64,000 nt of DNA from positions 7,259,501 to 7,323,500 of the forward strand of contig BRXU01000002.1 of the NCBI GenBank assembly GCA_030267565.1, given 5' to 3'. Shown here in pieces: positions 1-9,892 of the stretch. The translations under genes and the position numbers were made by a program. The notes under the pieces were generated by a model. It had not been told where the DNA came from. It saw only the letters and a program-made list of their open reading frames with translations, and did no database searches. This stretch comes from Pleodorina starrii. Its lineage: Eukaryota > Chlorophyta > Chlorophyceae > Chlamydomonadales > Volvocaceae. Positions within the stretch are counted from its first letter, which is position 1, and each line of letters begins with the position of its first letter.

Positions 1-822
1 CCTGGTGCATGGTAGCGCCATGGGTCGAACTGCACTTGCCACTTACACAACTGTGCTGCAGGTTGGGTTTAAAGGCTCCCAAGTTTGCTGTCCCACCCTA
101 AGCTGGATCTGATGACCAACAGGTTGCTTTTGTGATCTTAAAGAAATAAAAGTGTCCTTACATATCTTGCCGCACATACGTATGCTTGTCCCTGCCCGGA
201 TGGATTCGCTCGAGCTGGGGTAATCACGGGGCGGTCACGGGGTCTTCACGGGGTAACCAAAAGATAGAGAAGCCTTCATGACTACTGCGAACAAAACATT
301 CAGCAAGGTGTGTCCAACTTACCAGGTCATGGCAGAGTCTCCAATTATATATCAAGCGAGCAGTTGTGGTGGTACAGGTGTCTCCAGAATGTTGACAATA
401 ATGAGAAGATTTGAAGCATGGAGACAGTGACGTACGAGGACGTTGATGAAATACTGGCAGGAACAAGTGGAAGTGCTGAGAGGAATGCATGCACTGGGCG
501 CACAATAATTTGTGTGAAACCCTCATATATACTTGGAGCTGGATTCCTAAGATCCTACGTTCCTCCCATACATACCAGCACCCTGCCCTGCTGCCTGGGC
601 CGCAGCACGCAAGAGGCTAACCTTACCTGCTGCATGCATGCAGCTGTACGTAGAAGCTTTGTAAATAAGGTTTCAAGATTTCGTTGCCCCTGTGCATGGC
701 ATTCTGAATCTTGACATTCCTTCCACTGGTGTGCTCCAGCACGCAGGCCCCATGGTCACAGCTGGAAGCTGAGCGACATTCAGACCATCAGGTCAGGTGC
801 TTTCATGCAGGCAGTTTAATAT

Positions 823-893
823 GTCCCTACCCGGATTCGAGCCGGGGTCTTCACGGCCACAACGTGATATACTAACCACTATACGATAGGGAC
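823..893 (-). tRNA. tRNA-His (GTG anticodon)
   Basis: Read on the minus strand, the 71-nt sequence folds into a full cloverleaf. It has a 7-bp acceptor stem (GTCCCTA/TAGGGAC), a 4-bp D stem with the usual AGTGGTTA loop, a 5-bp anticodon stem (TCACG/CGTGA) around loop TTGTGGC, and a 5-bp T stem (CCCGG/CCGGG) with loop CTCGAAT. The anticodon GTG assigns it to histidine. The first T-loop base is C instead of the near-universal T, so the B box is slightly off consensus and activity is not certain. Confidence 0.8.
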
Positions 894-1690
894 TCAATAC
901 CTTACCTGGTGCATGGTAGCGCCATGGGTCGCACTGCACTTGCCACTTACACAACTGCGCTGCAGGTTGGGTTTAAAGGCTCCCAAGGTTGCTGTCCCAC
1001 CCTAAGCTGGATCTGATGACCAACAGGTTGCTTTTGTGATCTTAAAGAAATAAAAGTGTCCTTACATATCTTGCCGCACATACGTATGCTTGTCCCTGCC
1101 CGGATGGATTCGCTCGAGCTGGGGTAATCACGGGGCGGTCACGGGGTCTTCACGGGGTAACCAAAAGATAGAGAAGCCTTCATGACTACTGCGAACAAAA
1201 CATTCAGCAAGGTGTGTCCAACTTACCAGGTCATGGCAGAGTCTCCAATTATATATCAAGCGAGCAGTTGTGGTGGTACAGGTGTCTCCAGAATGTTGAC
1301 AATAATGAGAAGATTTGAAGCATGGAGACAGTGACGAGGACGTTGATGAAATACTGGCAGGAACAAGTGGAAGTGCTGAGAGGAATGCATGCAATGGGCG
1401 CACAATAATTTGTGTGAAACCCTCATATATACTTGGAGCTGGAATCCTAAGATCCTACGTTCCTCCCATACATACCAGCACCCTGCCCTGCTGCCTGGGC
1501 CGCAGCACGCAAGAGGCTAACCTTACCTGCTGCATGCATGCAGCTGTACGTGGAAGCTTTGTAAATAAGGTTTCAAGATTTCGTTGCCCCTGCATGGCAT
1601 TCTGAATCTTAACATTCCTTCCACTGGTGTGCTCCAGCACGCAGGCCCCATGGTCACAGCTGGAAGCTGAGCGACATTCAGACCATCAGG

Positions 1691-1826
1691 TTCTGTGTTC
1701 CTGTCTCCCTTAACCTGTAATCTCGTGGCTTTTGCCGAAGCTGTCGAGCCGAATGACAGTGCTTTTCGGGAAAGAGTGAACGAGGCGAGGAACAGGGACC
1801 GACTGCCAAGGGCCCTTACACTGCAG
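1691..1826 (-). repeat. Split direct repeat B2 of the PAT-like element
   Basis: 136 bp, matching B1 (2421-2556) with three substitutions by eye. It forms the 3' outer end of the element on the minus strand. Confidence 0.85.
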
Positions 1827-2251
1827 GAGAACTCAGCCTAACACCAGCCGCGCGCGCGGCCCTCCAGGCCGCCCACCAACTGAGCGCACGGCCACCCGAC
1901 ACGAAACCCACGCCCCGCGGCGCGACACCGAACGCAACCGCGCACCACCGAACCGCCGCCGCTGCGGCAAGAACACACCTGAACCACCGCCTCATCAGGG
2001 CGACAACCCCAGCCGGGCCAATGCCCGGTGAAAACCCCCGGGCGAAAACCCCCATCCCCCTCTGCACCACCCACCGCCCCAACCACACCCAGACAAAGGA
2101 CCCCCCCCCAGCCCCGCCAAAGGCCGCCGGGCCCGGCCGTCAACCGGTGCCCGCGGGCGGCCCGCCGATGGCCGAGCCGATGGTGGAGGCGTCTGAGCGC
2201 GGGGGAGTACAGATGGGCGTGTTGTCGAGTCAGTCGAGGGAGGTGGGCGGG
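1827..2251. other. Spacer between A2 and B2
   Basis: GC-rich, C-run-rich 425 bp separating A2 from B2. The open frames on either strand are low-complexity and match no family I know. Canonical PAT elements usually show a shorter spacer here, so it may be an internal insertion or a lineage feature. Confidence 0.5.
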
Positions 2252-2420
2252 GAACTAACAGCTATGAAAAGCTGAAGCTCTGCAGAGTGAAAGGCAGAAT
2301 GCCTGTAACGAGAGAGCTGAAGCGCAATAGTCTCGCCACTCAATTACGGTTGTACGACAGTCGCACAGAACCAGACTTAGAGGCTCCGATCGCTTCGCTC
2401 CGTCGCATCTAAGTCAACAA
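2252..2420 (-). repeat. Split direct repeat A2
   Basis: 169 bp matching A1 (5168-5336) with about four substitutions. It directly abuts B1 at 2420/2421, recreating the circle-junction sequence. Confidence 0.85.
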
Positions 2421-2556
2421 TTCTGTGCTCCTGTCTCCCTTAACCTGTAATCTCGTGGCTTTTGCCGAAGCTGTCGAGCCGAATGGCAGTGCTTTTCGGG
2501 AAAGAGTGAACGAGGCGAGGAACGGGGACCGACTGCCAAGGGCCCTTACACTGCAG
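2421..2556 (-). repeat. Split direct repeat B1
   Basis: 136 bp copy of B2. The tyrosine recombinase reading frame ends inside it, at 2546. Confidence 0.85.
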
Positions 2557-3085
2557 ACCGAAGAGATAATAGCTCACCGGCGAGGCCTAAGCGGCGGGTG
2601 ACGTCCAGTTTGGCCTCTGTGTCGCGACGCGTGTAGTGCTGCACCATGGCGTTGGTACGCCACCGGCCGTGCGCCTGGCGCAGCTCGGCGGGCACCCCGC
2701 GGTCGGCCGCCGTGCTGTTTCCGCCGATGCGCATCGAATGCGCCTTAATGTTTCGCGTAATGCCGGCGAGCGGGAGCATTTTCAACAGGCGGGTACGGGA
2801 GGCCCCGTACGACAGCGAGTGTACTGGGGCGTCCCGCGAGCCAATGAGAGGGCCTGCCAGGTAGCCGCCCCGCTGCGTCCACTGCACCGGCCGCAGCAGG
2901 GGCCCCACGTCCTCGTCTTCGGCCGATGGCCGCCTGCGGTAGCCGCCCTGCGCCAGTAGGCGCTTCGTGAGCCCGACCGGGCTGCATAGCCCGCCCGAAC
3001 GAGCGATCACGACCCCGTGGCCGTGCATGAGCTGGTCTGTTGACCGCCGAACTGCAGAGCGTTGCGGTCTAAGGTACGCTGACAT
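2546..3085 (-). CDS. Tyrosine recombinase, C-terminal catalytic part (DIRS type)
   Basis: A 179-residue frame with the C-terminal catalytic boxes of a tyrosine recombinase: H116-x-x-R119 in AHSMRIGG, H139 in HGRW and the nucleophile Y151 in MVQHYTR. This spacing is typical of DIRS/PAT integrases, which integrate a circular cDNA without making target duplications. The first catalytic arginine and the N-terminal core-binding region are not visible, and full enzymes are roughly twice this length, so this is a 5'-truncated copy. The upstream minus-strand frame ending at 3069 overlaps the start by 17 nt but shows no recombinase motif. The stop lies inside repeat B1, which places this as the last ORF of the element. 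Confidence 0.8.
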   Translation of the reverse strand: MSAYLRPQRSAVRRSTDQLMHGHGVVIARSGGLCSPVGLTKRLLAQGGYRRRPSAEDEDVGPLLRPVQWTQRGGYLAGPLIGSRDAPVHSLSYGASRTRLLKMLPLAGITRNIKAHSMRIGGNSTAADRGVPAELRQAHGRWRTNAMVQHYTRRDTEAKLDVTRRLGLAGELLSLRSAV

Positions 3086-3739
3086 CTTCTAGCAGACGCG
3101 GATCCGGGTCCCCGCTTATCAGGCTGAGGAAAGCGTCGACGTCAATGTCTCCCTCCATGTGACTGCGAGCCGAGGCTGGACGCACTACGCGGCTGTGACG
3201 GTCGATAGGTGACGGTGCAAGGAAGGAAGAGGGGGGGGGAGGAAAGGGAGAAACAGCCGGGTTGCTAAATAACGAAGGTCTGTGCGACTTGAGTGCCTGC
3301 CCGATAGACAAGCAATAGCAAGGCCCGGGGCCTGAACTGCGACTGGTCCTCCTCCGCCGGCCGGCGGCCCCAACGAAAGGGCAGACAAACGCTGATCTGC
3401 ATGAAACAACCGTAATCTTAAGCGGGGTGCGCCCGCGCAGAAGAGAAGACGAATTAACAAAAAGATCGAGGGGTCTGCGCCGCCCAGACCGCTAGCGACT
3501 GACGACGACAATCACTGAGCTGCCAGTAAAGTCGCCAAGGCGTCCGTCAACAGACTTAGGCGCACACCGGCGCTATCGCCGCCTCAGACAGATAAAATAC
3601 GAGTGTTCAAGCAAAAAACGGGCGCACGCGAGCGCACAGTAACCGTTCGTGGCTGGGGTGCGCGCGGGCGCCAGCGAACCGTTCCGAATGCACACGGGCG
3701 CAGATGCGACAGTCCGTACACGCGCGGTGCCAAACCGCC

Positions 3740-4020
3740 GTCTAAGTGCGCGCGGGCGCGATTATAGTCGTCCAAGCGCACGCAGGCGCAGACATCCAAG
3801 CGCATGCGGGCGCAGATAGGATACAGTCCGAGTGCACGCGGGCGCAAATTAGTCCTTCAAGCGCACGCGGGCGCAGATCAAGTCGTCCAAGCGCACGCGG
3901 GCGCAGATATCCAGGCGCGCGCGGGCGCAGATACAGTCATTCAAGCGCACGCGGGCGCAGATAGGAGATCATCCAAGCGCACGCGGGCGCATTCGCAGCC
4001 GTCCAAGTGCGCGCGGGCGC
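3740..4020. repeat. Degenerate 18-35 bp minisatellite inside the retroelement
   Basis: About ten copies of a core resembling AAGCGCACGCGGGCGCAGAT, separated by short variable spacers. Related inverted words appear at 3620-3720. It occupies the place where the RT/RNase H region would be in a complete element. Confidence 0.75.
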
Positions 4021-4065
4021 TACGAAACTTCGACGAAGTCATAACGCAGGCCTGCAAGGCTGTGC

Positions 4066-5067
4066 TCAGCCGCGCCGCTTGTTGTCGCGCCCGTCGCGAC
4101 CGTCGCACCCAAAGCGGCCGTAATCGTCCTCGCGCCTCCGGTCATGCTGCCCGGCGCCGCCCCGGCCCGCGCCACCGCGGAAACCACCCGCACCGTCGCC
4201 GCCCGCAGCACCGCCACCCATGCCCCCGCCCGAGCGGTTGCTGGCGCGCTTGATCGCGGCGCCCTTCTCGCGCTCCACGATCTTGGTCGGCTTGGTTTTC
4301 CCCCGGTACATCTCCTCGTTGCAGATGGATGAAAAACAGATGTCTGCCGCGGACAGGCCGATGCGCGGCTCCGACGCCAAGAGGTCGGTGCACGCCTTGC
4401 CGACTTCCGCCCGCCGCACCAGGGACTTCAGCACCTTGGTGGCGCCCTTGACGTCCGGCTGCTCCCCAGCCAGCAGCGCCAGAGCCAGCCTGGCCTGCGC
4501 CTCGAAACCGGAAAACACCTGCTTGCGATATCCAGAAGGGTCCGAGGGCTGCAAGGCGTCGATCTTGTCCACCAGTCGCGTCAGTCGATCGATGAAGTCG
4601 GAGTCGTCCTCATCGCTGTCGGTGGACGAACTCGAACTGCTGTCCTCCCGCCTCTTCTTCTTCTTGTCCTTGGTCTTCTTGGACTTGGTGGGAGCCACCG
4701 ACGCCGCAGGGATCTGAGGCGGTGACAGGACTGTGGCCGCCGGATTCGCAGCCAAAACTTTCCCCAAAGATACCAGCACCTCTTGCTGCTTTGTCAGCAT
4801 CGCGGTCTGCTCCGACATATGTTGCTGCATCGGCAGCATGGCGTTCTTCACAGCTGTGTTGACTAGCTGGGCCCCAGCAGCGGGGCTGCCGGCCGGCGGA
4901 GGAGGACGCTGATGAGGAGGTGGGGTGCCACCAGCAGCAATGGTAGGAGGGCCCTCGCCGACCGTGGTGGTAACGGTCTGAGGGTTGCCGCCACCCGAAG
5001 TCATCGCACCTTGCTGTTGCTGCTGCTCCCGCTGCTCCTGGTTGGTAGTATCATCTGGTCCAGCCAT
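4066..5067 (-). CDS. Gag-like protein of the PAT-like element
   Basis: About 333 residues from the methionine at 5067. The frame stays open to 5259, but that stretch runs into repeat A1, so I prefer the inner start. The N-terminal third is Gln/Pro-rich. A highly charged Lys/Arg/Asp/Ser tract (KKTKDKKKKRRED followed by a Ser run) comes next. A predicted-helical part with several Leu and Ala residues and a Gly/Arg/Asp-rich tail (GGG, RGG and DGRD motifs) follow, the tail likely RNA-binding. No CCHC zinc knuckle is present, which is common for DIRS gag. It is the first ORF after A1 on the element strand, matching gag position in DIRS elements. Assignment rests on position and composition, not on a diagnostic motif. 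Confidence 0.65.
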   Translation of the reverse strand: MAGPDDTTNQEQREQQQQQGAMTSGGGNPQTVTTTVGEGPPTIAAGGTPPPHQRPPPPAGSPAAGAQLVNTAVKNAMLPMQQHMSEQTAMLTKQQEVLVSLGKVLAANPAATVLSPPQIPAASVAPTKSKKTKDKKKKRREDSSSSSSTDSDEDDSDFIDRLTRLVDKIDALQPSDPSGYRKQVFSGFEAQARLALALLAGEQPDVKGATKVLKSLVRRAEVGKACTDLLASEPRIGLSAADICFSSICNEEMYRGKTKPTKIVEREKGAAIKRASNRSGGGMGGGAAGGDGAGGFRGGAGRGGAGQHDRRREDDYGRFGCDGRDGRDNKRRG

Positions 5068-5167
5068 AGACTTGACAAAATTAGAAGAGATGTCCGCTGA
5101 AGAGAGAGCGAAAGAGAAATGGTGACGAGGTAAGGCTTCAAATGGCGAGCTCTGCTCTAGCCAGATT

Positions 5168-5336
5168 GAACTAACAGCTATGAAAAGCTGAAGCTCTACA
5201 GAGTGAAAGGCAGAATGCCTGTAACGAGAGAGCTGAAGCGCAATAGTCTCGCCATTCAATTACGGTTGTACGACAGTCGCACAGAACCAGACTTAGAGGC
5301 TCCGATCGCTTCGCTCCTTCGCATCTCAGTCAACAA
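5168..5336 (-). repeat. Split direct repeat A1
   Basis: 169 bp copy of A2 forming the 5' outer end of the element on the minus strand. The gag-like open frame can be extended upstream into it. Confidence 0.85.
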
Positions 5337-5370
5337 TCAGGTGCTTTCAGCATCAGAGGCAGTTCAATAT

Positions 5371-5441
5371 GTCCCGTCCCGGATTCGAGCCGGGGTCTTC
5401 ACGGCCACAACGTGATGTACTAACCACTATACGATTGGGAC
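5371..5441 (-). pseudogene. tRNA-His relic, unit 2
   Basis: Same 71-nt sequence as the intact copy at 823-893, with conserved D, anticodon and T arms. Changes at both sides of the acceptor stem leave two of the seven pairs mismatched (A6-C66 and A7-A65 in local numbering). It lies just outside the retroelement insertion point. Confidence 0.7.
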
Positions 5442-6268
5442 TCAATACCTTACCTGGTTCATGGTAGCGCCATGGGTCGCATTGCACTTGCCACTTACAC
5501 AACTGCGCTGCAGGTTGGGTTTAAAGGCTCCCAAGTTTGCTGTCCCACCCTAAGCTGGATCTGATGACCAACAGGTTGCTTTTGTGATCTTAAAGAAATA
5601 AAAGTGTCCTTACATTTCTTGCCGCACATACATATGCTTGTCCCTGCCCGGATGGATTCGCTCGAGCTGGGGTAATCACGGGGCGGTCACGGGGTCTTCA
5701 CGGGGTAACCAAAAGATAGAGAAGCCTTCATGACTACTGCGAACAAAACATTCAGCAAGGTGTGTCCAACTTACCAGGTCATGGCAGAGTCTCCAATTAT
5801 ATATCAAGCGAGCAGTTGTGGCGGTGCGGGTGTCTCCAGAATGTTGACAATAATGAGAAGATTTGAAGCATGGAGACAGTGACGAGGACGTTGATGAAAT
5901 ACTGGCAGGAACAAGTGGAAGTGCTGAGAGGAATGCATGCACTGGGCGCACAATAATTTGTGTGAAACCCTCATATATACTTGGAGCTGGATTCCTAAGA
6001 TCATACGTTCCTCCCATACATACCAGCACCCTGCCCTGCTGCCTGGGCCGCAGCACGCAAGAGGCTAACCTTACCTGCTGCATGCATGCAGCTGTACGTG
6101 GAAGCTTTGTAAATAAGGTTTCAAGATTTCGTTGCCCCTGCATGGCATTCTGAATCTTAACATTCCTTCCACTGGTGTGCTCCAGCAGGCCCCATTGTCA
6201 CAGCTGGAAGCTGAGCGACATTCAGACCATCAGGTCAGGTGCTTTCAGCATCAGAGACAGTTTAATAT

Positions 6269-6339
6269 GTTCCTACCCGGATTCGAGCCGGGGTCTTCAC
6301 GGCCACAACGTGATGTACTAACCACTATACGATAGGGAC
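6269..6339 (-). pseudogene. tRNA-His copy, unit 3, one acceptor mismatch
   Basis: Same cloverleaf and GTG anticodon as the copy at 823-893, but the 3' acceptor strand reads TAGGAAC, so the third pair is C-A. It may still be transcribed; I class it as probably impaired. Confidence 0.6.
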
Positions 6340-6375
6340 TCAATACCTTACCTGGTGCATGGCCCCTCCGTTTTT

Positions 6376-8574
6376 CCGCCCCTCCGCCCCTCCGCCCCTC
6401 CGCCCCTCCGCCCCTCCGCCCCTCCGCCCCTCCACCCCTCCGCCCCTCCGCCCCTCCGCCCCTCCGCCCCTCCGCCCCTCCGCCCCTCCGCCCCTCCGCC
6501 CCTCCGCCCCTCCGCCCCTCCGCCCCTCCGCCCCTCCGCCCCTCCGCCCCTCCGCCCCTCCGCCCCTCCGCCCCTCCGCCCCTCCGCCCCTCCGCCCCTC
6601 CGCCCCTCCGCCCCTCCGCCCCTCCGCCCCTCCGCCCCTCCGCCCCTCCGCCCCTCCGCCCCTCCGCCCCTCCGCCCCTCCGCCCCTCCGCCCCTCCGCC
6701 CCTCCGCCCCTCCGCCCCTCCGCCCCTCCGCCCCTCCGCCCCTCCGCCCCTCCGCCCCTCCGCCCCTCCGCCCCTCCGCCCCTCCGCCCCTCCGCCCCTC
6801 CGCCCCTCCGCCCCTCCGCCCCTCCGCCCCTCCGCCCCTCCGCCCCTCCGCCCCTCCGCCCCTCCGCCCCTCCGCCCCTCCGCCCCTCCGCCCCTCCGCC
6901 CCTCCGCCCCTCCGCCCCTCCGCCCCTCCGCCCCTCCGCCCCTCCGCCCCTCCGCCCCTCCGCCCCTCCGCCCCTCCGCCCCTCCGCCCCTCCGCCCCTC
7001 CGCCCCTCCGCCCCTCCGCCCCTCCGCCCCTCCGCCCCTCCGCCCCTCCGCCCCTCCGCCCCTCCGCCCCTCCGCCCCTCCGCCCCTCCGCCCCTCCGCC
7101 CCTCCGCCCCTCCGCCCCTCCGCCCCTCCGCCCCTCCGCCCCTCCGCCCCTCCGCCCCTCCGCCCCTCCGCCCCTCCGCCCCTCCGCCCCTCCGCCCCTC
7201 CGCCCCTCCGCCCCTCCGCCCCTCCGCCCCTCCGCCCCTCCGCCCCTCCGCCCCTCCGCCCCTCCGCCCCTCCGCCCCTCCGCCCCTCCGCCCCTCCGCC
7301 CCTCCGCCCCTCCGCCCCTCCGCCCCTCCGCCCCTCCGCCCCTCCGCCCCTCCGCCCCTCCGCCCCTCCGCCCCTCCGCCCCTCCGCCCCTCCGCCCCTC
7401 CGCCCCTCCGCCCCTCCGCCCCTCCGCCCCTCCGCCCCTCCGCCCCTCCGCCCCTCCGCCCCTCCGCCCCTCCGCCCCTCCGCCCCTCCGCCCCACCGCC
7501 CCCCCGCCCCTCCGCCCCTCCGCCCCTCCGCCCCTCCGCCCCTCCGCCCCTCCGCCCCTCCGCCCCTCCGCCCCTCCGCCCCTCCGCCCCTCCGCCCCTC
7601 CGCCCCTCCGCCCCTCCGCCCCTCCGCCCCTCCGCCCCTCCGCCCCTCCGCCCCTCCGCCCCTCCGCCCCTCCGCCCCTCCGCCCCTCCGCCCCTCCGCC
7701 CCTCCGCCCCTCCGCCCCTCCGCCCCTCCGCCCCTCCGCCCCTCCGCCCCTCCGCCCCTCCGCCCCTCCGCCCCTCCGCCCCTCCGCCCCTCCGCCCCTC
7801 CCCCCCTCCCCCCCTCCGCCCCTCCGCCCCTCCGCCCCACCGCCCCTCCGCCCCTCCGCCCCTCCGCCCCTCCGCCCCTCCGCCCCTCCGCCCCTCCGCC
7901 CCTCCGCCCCTCCGCCCCTCCGCCCCTCCGCCCCTCCGCCCCTCCGCCCCTCCGCCCCTCCGCCCCTCCGCCCCTCCGCCCCTCCGCCCCTCCGCCCCTC
8001 CGCCCCTCCGCCCCTCCGCCCCTCCGCCCCTCCGCCCCTCCGCCCCTCCGCCCCTCCGCCCCTCCGCCCCTCCGCCCCTCCGCCCCTCCGCCCCTCCGCC
8101 CCTCCGCCCCTCCGCCCCTCCGCCCCTCCGCCCCTCCGCCCCTCCGCCCCTCCGCCCCTCCGCCCCTCCGCCCCTCCGCGCCTCAGCCCCTCCGCCCCTC
8201 CGCACCTCCTCCCCTCAGCCCCACCGCCCCTCCGCCCCTCCGCCCCTCCGCCCCTCCGCCCCTCCGCCCCTCCGCCCCTCCGCCCCTCCGCCCCTCCGCC
8301 CCTCCGCCCCTCCGCCCCTCCGCCCCTCCGCCCCTCCGCCCCTCCGCCCCTCCGCCCCTCCGCCCCTCCGCCCCTCCGCCCCTCCGCCCCTCCGCCCCTC
8401 CGCCCCTCCGCCCCTCCGCCCCTCCGCCCCTCCGCCCCTCCGCCCCTCCGCCCCTCCGCCCCTCCGCCCCTCCGCCCCTCCGCCCCTCCGCCCCTCCGCC
8501 CCTCCGCCCCTCCGCCCCTCCGCCCCTCCGCCCCTCCGCCCCTCCGCCCCTCCGCCCCTCCGCCCCTCCGCCCC
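6376..8574. repeat. 8-bp minisatellite (CCGCCCCT)n, about 275 copies
   Basis: About 2.2 kb of almost pure 8-bp repeat. Because 8 and 3 are coprime, every frame reads as an endless 8-residue pattern (RPSAPPPL on one strand, EGRRGGGA on the other); these frames are not genes. Point variants cluster near 7495-7501, 7801-7840 and 8178-8223. The minus strand has GGGG every 8 bp. The array begins within 20 bp of the start of a fourth tRNA-His unit. Confidence 0.97.
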
Positions 8575-9885
8575 GGAGATTACCCATAAAATTCAGGGTC
8601 AGAAACTCAGGGTTTAGGGTGCAGGGTCGCGTCTCGCTCTGGCCCGCTTCCCGCCGTTGGGCCTTCGATCGGTCGCAGCAGTGGCAGGTGCAGCATGCGC
8701 CGGCAGGTGATGGTATTGGGTCCACTGCAGAGAACGTTCATCCAAAAGGACAACTCCGCAGATTGTATGGGAAGGAGCCCGCCAGAGCAGCCATGTTTGC
8801 CAATTTCCTCCCCGCAAGCCATAAGGCACCATAGACACAACCGGGTGCATTTTATTTGGGGTCACGCGCACCACGGGCAACAAAAGACCCCCAACCGACC
8901 AAAGACATGGCTGGGCCGAGGGAGTGGACATGTAAGTATCGGAGCGTGGAAAGTGCTCTATGCGCGCCAGGCGTCTAAATGGTACGACACCCTCTGCTGT
9001 GTGACATAACATCGAAACGACGTTTCCAAGTATTTGGAGCTTGTTGAAAACAACCAACAAACGAAACCATCGGGGAACACTGCCTGACAGAGAACTGAGC
9101 TGCCTATGCTTCTGGGGAGACAAAAGCAAGGGGGCGCGCGGCATCGCGGCCAGCGACATTGCAAATGTAGCGGCACGCTGCAGCGGGCCGCCGGACGACG
9201 GGATGTGTTAGGAGCACTGCTGCCTTAATACATCGAAGTCCACAATCGAACCACTCAATACTTGAAGGCAGGCTTGAACATTATTTGTGTAAACTTCCAA
9301 TTCCAGATGAGTGGCGGCTGAGCTCGCCGCGATCCGGGCTCCGTGGGTCGCAGCAGTGCACGTACACGTGGGCCTCGGAACCGCACACCACACTATCATC
9401 CAATCTGGGTATCCTGCCTTTCCCCCACGCACCCCCTCGCACACGTAAATACGCGCGCACATACTTGTGCGCATGCGGAAGACTAACGTGCAGCTGGGAG
9501 ATGCTACTTTACCTTGCCGGCCGATGGGTCCTGAGCGTGGGCGGCAGGGCGGGAGCGTTACCATCGTGATCACCTGTCACTCAGGGCGTTGGCCCACAGA
9601 TGCCCTCCCGTCAAACACGCACCGATCAATCCAGCCCCGCACACCATCCATTTTTTGATGTCCGTACCCACCCATCAGACAACGTTCCCGTAGCTGCGCA
9701 GTAGGACTGGAACCACAAGTGCTGTCCTAGTGTATTTAAACCCCGTCGATTTCATACTCAGGCAACAAGCGTTACTTCGATGAATATCTAGCACGGTTCA
9801 AGTAGTCATCAGGGGTCTTACCGCTATCGCCAATTACTGTTGGAATCACGCACAAGTCAAGGAATACGCTTCGCAGCGAGGACCC
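8575..9885. other. Unassigned intergenic DNA
   Basis: No recognisable protein or RNA. A few short open frames occur on both strands without family signature. A brief CAGGGT/TTTAGGGT-rich patch at 8595-8625 resembles telomeric repeat words but is too short to call. Confidence 0.5.
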
Positions 9886-9892
9886 ATGGGTC
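9881..9892. other. Palindromic dodecamer GACCCATGGGTC over a start codon
   Basis: Perfect 12-bp palindrome whose central ATG is the proposed start codon of copy 1. The same site occurs at the start codon of copy 2 (19600-19611) and at several unrelated places (see findings). Confidence 0.9.

Larger units (their letters stand above)
1691..5336 (-). mobile_element. PAT-like DIRS retroelement, internally deleted
   Basis: Read on the minus strand the order is A1, gag-like ORF, a short repeat-rich spacer, tyrosine recombinase fragment, B1, A2, spacer, B2. This A1-ORFs-B1A2-B2 order is the split-direct-repeat layout known for PAT-type DIRS elements, such as TOC3-like elements of green algae. Only about 1 kb separates gag from the recombinase, so the reverse transcriptase, RNase H and methyltransferase-like regions are gone and the copy is non-autonomous. 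The insertion interrupts a tandem tRNA-His unit. The flanks rejoin exactly as in the intact neighbouring units with no target-site duplication, as expected for recombinase-mediated integration. The A/B junction at 2420/2421 has the same bases as the two outer ends. Confidence 0.87.
1..6357. repeat. Tandem array of ~0.9-kb units carrying tRNA-His
   Basis: Three successive units of about 0.9 kb share near-identical sequence. They are 1-893 (left end cut by the window), 894-1690 plus 5337-5441 (split by the retroelement), and 5442-6339. A fourth unit starts at 6340 and is cut off after about 18 bases by the 8-bp minisatellite. Each full unit ends with a tRNA-His gene or relic on the minus strand and also holds a decayed second tRNA-His 3' half (188-255, 1092-1158, 5640-5707), recognisable by its T-arm-like core and 3' acceptor sequence. 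The short open frames inside the units are shared only because the DNA is shared, and I see no protein family in them. Confidence 0.85.

Noticed and set aside
6376..8574. CRISPR-like or other spacer-repeat array
   Set aside because: No spacers; it is a pure tandem repeat in a eukaryotic genome. The same holds for the other arrays.
6355..8617. Very long open frames (over 500-750 residues) on both strands
   Set aside because: They are the 8-bp repeat read in frames; every frame gives the same 8-residue motif and there is no flanking coding signal.
8595..8625. Interstitial telomere (TTTAGGG)
   Set aside because: Only one partial copy next to CAGGGT words; not an array.
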